Of a stretch of DNA of 64,000 nt, positions 61,901 through 64,000 are shown piece by piece; position 1 is the stretch's first letter; each line of letters starts with the position of its first letter. The DNA is from an uncultured Spartobacteria bacterium. Lineage in GTDB: Bacteria > Verrucomicrobiota > Verrucomicrobiia > Chthoniobacterales > Chthoniobacteraceae. A program made the position numbers and the translations under genes. The notes under the pieces were generated by a model. That model was not told the DNA's origin and did no database searches. It saw only the letters and a list, made by a program, of their open reading frames with translations. The DNA is taken from assembly GCA_903919125.1 (NCBI GenBank), contig CAIXGS010000054.1, forward strand, positions 49,079-113,078, given 5' to 3'.

Positions 61901-64000
61901 CGTTAAGGCCAGCGTCCCGCTATTCACGTTAAGGCTGCCGGAGAGCGCGACCGCACTGTTCGTCAACGCGACCGTGCCACCGTTAATCACCAAATCTTGG
62001 GCCACGGTCGCTTCGGAGAGCGACAATTTGCCTGCGCCCGTCTTGGTCAGCGTTCCACCGGTCACCGTGGAGGTGACGGTCAAAAGCGAGCCGGCGCTTA
62101 CGTCCACACTGTTCCCAGCGGTCGCAAGGGACAGAGATCCGCCTGAAATTATGCCACCACCATTGGAGGTGATACTGAGAGCGGCGCCAAAAGTAAGCGT
62201 ACCCGTCGAAGTCACAGAACCACCGTTTACGGCAAGCGAGCCGCTGAGCGTAGTCGATCCCAACGAGAGCGTGCCAGCGTTCGTCACCGCGCCAAGCGTG
62301 TTGCCTGACGGTAACGTGACCGAGGCGCCCGAGTTGATGGACAACGCGTTCGTGCCAGACAAAGCCGTGCCAAACGATAATGAGCCGCTGCCTGCAGAGA
62401 CCGAGCCAGTGAAGGCGCTCAGTGAGGACGCGTTCACCGCTAGGATGCCGCTAGTAAAGAGGCTGCCCGCGCCGCTCAACACACCAGTGAAAGTGCCGCC
62501 ATTAACCGTTAAGAGACCTGAGTTGGTCACCGTGCCGCCATTCAGACTGCTCACGGTCGCCTGATTAAGAACACTCACCCGGGCCGCTCCAGAGATACTC
62601 GAAAGTGCATTCTGATTGCTGCGCAACGTCAAACTACCCCCAGTAACCGCTCCGATGGTTGAGGTCCCCGTAATGTCGACGGTTCCAGCGCTTACTCCAC
62701 CAGCGAGGGTCGCATTCCCCAAGAACTTCGAGGCTCCAGATCCAGAGAGGCTGCCCACTGTGCCGGTCGAACTGAAAGTCACAGAACCAGCGTTACTCAG
62801 GCTTGCCAGAGTCGTTGCCGGACTAAAGACCGCAGAGCCGTTGCTGCTGACCGCCATGGTGTTCAAGGTTCCCAGCGCGGTGGTTACCGATAGCGCCACC
62901 TCATTCACAGAGATTGCACCACTGAAACCGGTCTGAGTGCCGGACAGAGTCAGAGCGCCATTGACATTGAATGCACCTGCCCCAGCAAGCGTCCCAGCGA
63001 AGGTTCCACCGTAAACGGTAAGAATCCCCGAGTTCGTCACATTCCCCCCATTAAACGTGTTCACAACCAGAAGGGTGCCATTTTGGACAACCCCACCGGA
63101 GAGCAAGTTGACGTCCGTGGCTCCGTTTAAATTCACACTCCCGCCCGATACGGTTTGAAGGGTAGTAGCACCGTTCACATTCAGACTCCCGCCAGAGACT
63201 GCCTGAAGACTGTTTGCATTCCCGTTGAGAACCAACTTTCCATTGGTGACGGAGTTGCCCGTTAGTGAACCAGTCGCAGTCAATAAGCCGCCGGAAAGAG
63301 TGCCCAGCGTCGTCACGCCCGTCACACTCACAGTGCCTCCTGAGACTGTGCCAAGGGTTGCGTTCACCGCAAAGTTTGCAGTGCCCGTTCCACTGAGGGC
63401 ATTGACTGTTCCGTTTGTCAGGAACGCTAGCGCACCGTTGTTAGCGACTGCGCCAAGCGTCCGGTCGGATTCGAGAGTCAGAGTGCCGGCGCTTGAGACC
63501 GCGTAGCTCAGGGAACTGCCAAGAATCGCGGCTGAAGCGATGTTGAAGGCGCCAGTCGTATTGACGCTCCCTGTTCCAAGAAGCGAGCCGCTGAAGGAAC
63601 CGCCAGCGACGGTTAACGTGCCTGAGTTGGTCACCGTGCCGCCATTCAGACTGCTCACGGTCGCCTGATTAAGAACACTCACCTGGGCCGCTCCAGAGAT
63701 ACTCGAAAGTGCATTCTGATTGCTGCGCAACGTCAAACTACCCCCAGTAACCGCTCCGATGGTTGAGGTCCCCGTAATGTCCACGGTTCCAGCGCTTACG
63801 CCACCAGCGAGGGTCGCGTTCCCCAAGAACGTCGAGGCTCCAGAGCCCGTCAGGCTGCCCACAGTGCTGGCCGCGTTGAACGTCACAGAGCCAGCGTTAC
63901 TCAGGCTTGCCAGAGTCGTTGCCAGACTAAAGACCGCAGAGCCATTGCTGCTTACCCCCATCGTGTTCGAGGTTCCGATTGCGGTCGTTACCGATAGCGC
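59000..64000 (-). CDS. Giant autotransporter with beta-strand-repeat passenger (N-terminus beyond window)
   Basis: The frame is open to the window edge; the last 13 codons before the ATG at 63,961 (ALSVTTAIGTSNT) match an internal repeat, so that ATG is not the start. At least 1666 residues are present. The C-terminal 270 residues or so form an autotransporter beta-barrel (MYAWTSAYGGWTKRDSE through GSVSIGVQF), ending in Phe as the outer-membrane insertion signal. The rest is a Ser/Thr/Gly/Asn-rich passenger with short beta-helix units (GANTFSSGVNLNSGTLSVG, SNYTGGTTISGGSLVLG), the autotransporter-associated strand repeat. An adhesin or surface-layer role is inferred. Near-identical DNA repeats lie inside. 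Confidence 0.93.
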   Translation of the reverse strand, partial: ALSVTTAIGTSNTMGVSSNGSAVFSLATTLASLSNAGSVTFNAASTVGSLTGSGASTFLGNATLAGGVSAGTVDITGTSTIGAVTGGSLTLRSNQNALSSISGAAQVSVLNQATVSSLNGGTVTNSGTLTVAGGSFSGSLLGTGSVNTTGAFNIASAAILGSSLSYAVSSAGTLTLESDRTLGAVANNGALAFLTNGTVNALSGTGTANFAVNATLGTVSGGTVSVTGVTTLGTLSGGLLTATGSLTGNSVTNGKLVLNGNANSLQAVSGGSLNVNGATTLQTVSGGSVNLNGATDVNLLSGGVVQNGTLLVVNTFNGGNVTNSGILTVYGGTFAGTLAGAGAFNVNGALTLSGTQTGFSGAISVNEVALSVTTALGTLNTMAVSSNGSAVFSPATTLASLSNAGSVTFSSTGTVGSLSGSGASKFLGNATLAGGVSAGTVDITGTSTIGAVTGGSLTLRSNQNALSSISGAARVSVLNQATVSSLNGGTVTNSGLLTVNGGTFTGVLSGAGSLFTSGILAVNASSLSAFTGSVSAGSGSLSFGTALSGTNALSINSGASVTLPSGNTLGAVTNAGTLSLGSTTLSGSLAVNGGSVTSTGTLTFGAALSITSNGGGIISGGSLSLATAGNSVDVSAGSLLTVTSTVTGGTLTKTGAGKLSLSEATVAQDLVINGGTVALTNSAVALSGSLNVNSGTLALTGTGSLTSGKTLSSTGTGVVSGGSLALTSSGLTVDVSGNVLSVSSVLTGSGSLTKASIGILALTGANTFSSGVNLNSGTLSVGNASALGTGSLYAANGTSLDSTTSGAVTNAQVWAGSIGFVGTNSLTTSGAVTLSNNSTVNVTANTLTLGGAISGGSVSLTKAGNGTLVLNGTSNYTGGTTISGGSLVLGVSNALYTGGSLTISGGTLSIGTGISQTLDTFILTSGSLLGSGSLSYYNFSFGTGTYLSPTVTTKLLFVSSGSSTTVEKTLTGGNVGSIDGGTVAAFNVTGSTTANNLTGYSVSVGSSATLTVSGTLSTPSSVNVASGSLTLGSSASLSTPLLSMGNSSTVTLGGTSALNNVTKLEVGTSGSSGSTLKLASGTTTLGGGTSTQTLKGSGTIDLSAGSTLALGGNLILAPGNSPGTITINSGTAAVSGTSTTMEFEYTATGSTNVDAGAKDYINFTNSGSLVITSTGTLNISAIAYSGSVGTSAIASSGSVGQSRVNDTAAHTFAIIGGTSTAISSAGVINVTSYVNVNSINATTPLRSATIIGTPSITAGSLYLTIQRTPFATIGSTQNVAALGRLLDNSLTVTTGGVSSLIDILDTTALTSAGVSLGTSNGVLDKAVSYASINAQLQGINPAGYAELANIGFDRLLDVQLGLVNHLRTLALPGLQSEKDGEMYAWTSAYGGWTKRDSESSYGAAGYSSSNAGNLTGVEKRFGKLTLGLTGAVGSTSATLGLGMGSVTTDTWHVGLYGSSPVEASGRSVVLDAAFVYGNGDTTFKRDNVSVTGVSGGGSTSAKATNSEWMLQFGAALPFRTSDESLTVTPSVHLVFAGFNQDALSEGSLNGLGALVSKNNSTSTAVRSGVQVAKLLKLANKETRLTASLDWVHSFDSDRRDVDIALTGSTGGSTKFQSSKAGGDAARFGLGGEMAITSRTRLRVNLDQQLQSNQSSTNGSVSIGVQF
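62517..62896 (-). repeat. Direct repeat copy 1 within the autotransporter gene
   Basis: This 380-base segment is nearly identical to 63,621-64,000. The offset is 1104 bases, a multiple of three, so the repeat is an in-frame unit of 368 codons. Differences are scattered single bases. Confidence 0.9.
63621..64000 (-). repeat. Direct repeat copy 2 within the autotransporter gene
   Basis: Second copy of the segment at 62,517-62,896. It is still matching at the window edge, so the repeat is probably longer and further copies may lie beyond. Confidence 0.9.

Noticed and set aside
61377..62564. 395-codon plus-strand frame opposite the autotransporter, with others at 62,616-62,936 and 63,225-63,506
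   Set aside because: These are antisense shadows of repetitive Ser/Thr/Gly/Ala codons. They have a monotonous Val/Pro/Glu composition and no domain, while the minus strand encodes a recognisable passenger and beta-barrel.
62517..64000. Large direct repeat considered as a CRISPR or mobile element signal
   Set aside because: The copies are in frame inside one protein gene, far longer than CRISPR repeats, and no transposase or terminal inverted repeats are present.

Overview
The window looks like chromosome of a Verrucomicrobiota bacterium. This is inferred from gene content: many secreted metabolic proteins with Sec or Tat signals, Tat-exported Gfo/Idh/MocA and sugar-isomerase-like proteins, a cupredoxin-PA14 protein beside a secreted propeller, a PAS-AraC regulator, a huge autotransporter with a repeated beta-strand passenger, and several starts without a clear Shine-Dalgarno. 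No rRNA, tRNA, IS element, phage gene or CRISPR array was recognised. Most genes are ordinary metabolism.

Layout. 1-6.8 kb: secreted proteins and leuCD. 7-11.3 kb: a tightly coupled set (TIM-barrel isomerase, aldo/keto reductase, Ski2-like helicase). 11.4-15 kb: an Rrf2 regulator, then a leftward amino-sugar or sugar-phosphate cluster (nagA, small membrane protein, SIS isomerase, ROK kinase). 15.2-25 kb: rhodanese, c-type haem protein, glycosyltransferase, HtrA protease, hexose-6-phosphate mutarotase, and a formylglycine-generating-enzyme-like protein with both catalytic cysteines. 25.1-37.9 kb: a complete L-rhamnose utilisation operon: isomerase, four-gene ABC importer, GH78 alpha-L-rhamnosidase, rhamnulokinase and an aldolase-dehydrogenase fusion, closed by a terminator. 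38-41.7 kb: an aminotransferase class IV protein, then the leftward operon of most interest, then a PAS-AraC regulator. 41.8-50.3 kb: aat, sucAB, a MazG-like protein, rsmH, a second nagA and a 2-hydroxyacid dehydrogenase. 50.3-58.6 kb: secreted oxidoreductases, a sialidase-like propeller, a BASS-family transporter and a zinc-ribbon coiled-coil membrane protein. 58.9-64 kb: the C-terminal part of a giant autotransporter that runs off the window.

The most interesting system is the operon at 38,780-40,851 on the minus strand. A promoter and a clear SAM-I riboswitch precede a gene that would normally be called threonine synthase, followed by a ubiquitin-like sulfur carrier ending in Gly-Gly and a stand-alone NIL-domain protein. 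SAM control makes little sense for threonine supply, but fits a methionine-pathway role. I propose a thiocarboxylate-dependent homocysteine synthase in which the threonine-synthase-like PLP enzyme replaces the phosphate of O-phosphohomoserine with sulfur from the carrier. The riboswitch and gene order are visible in the sequence; the reaction is inference.
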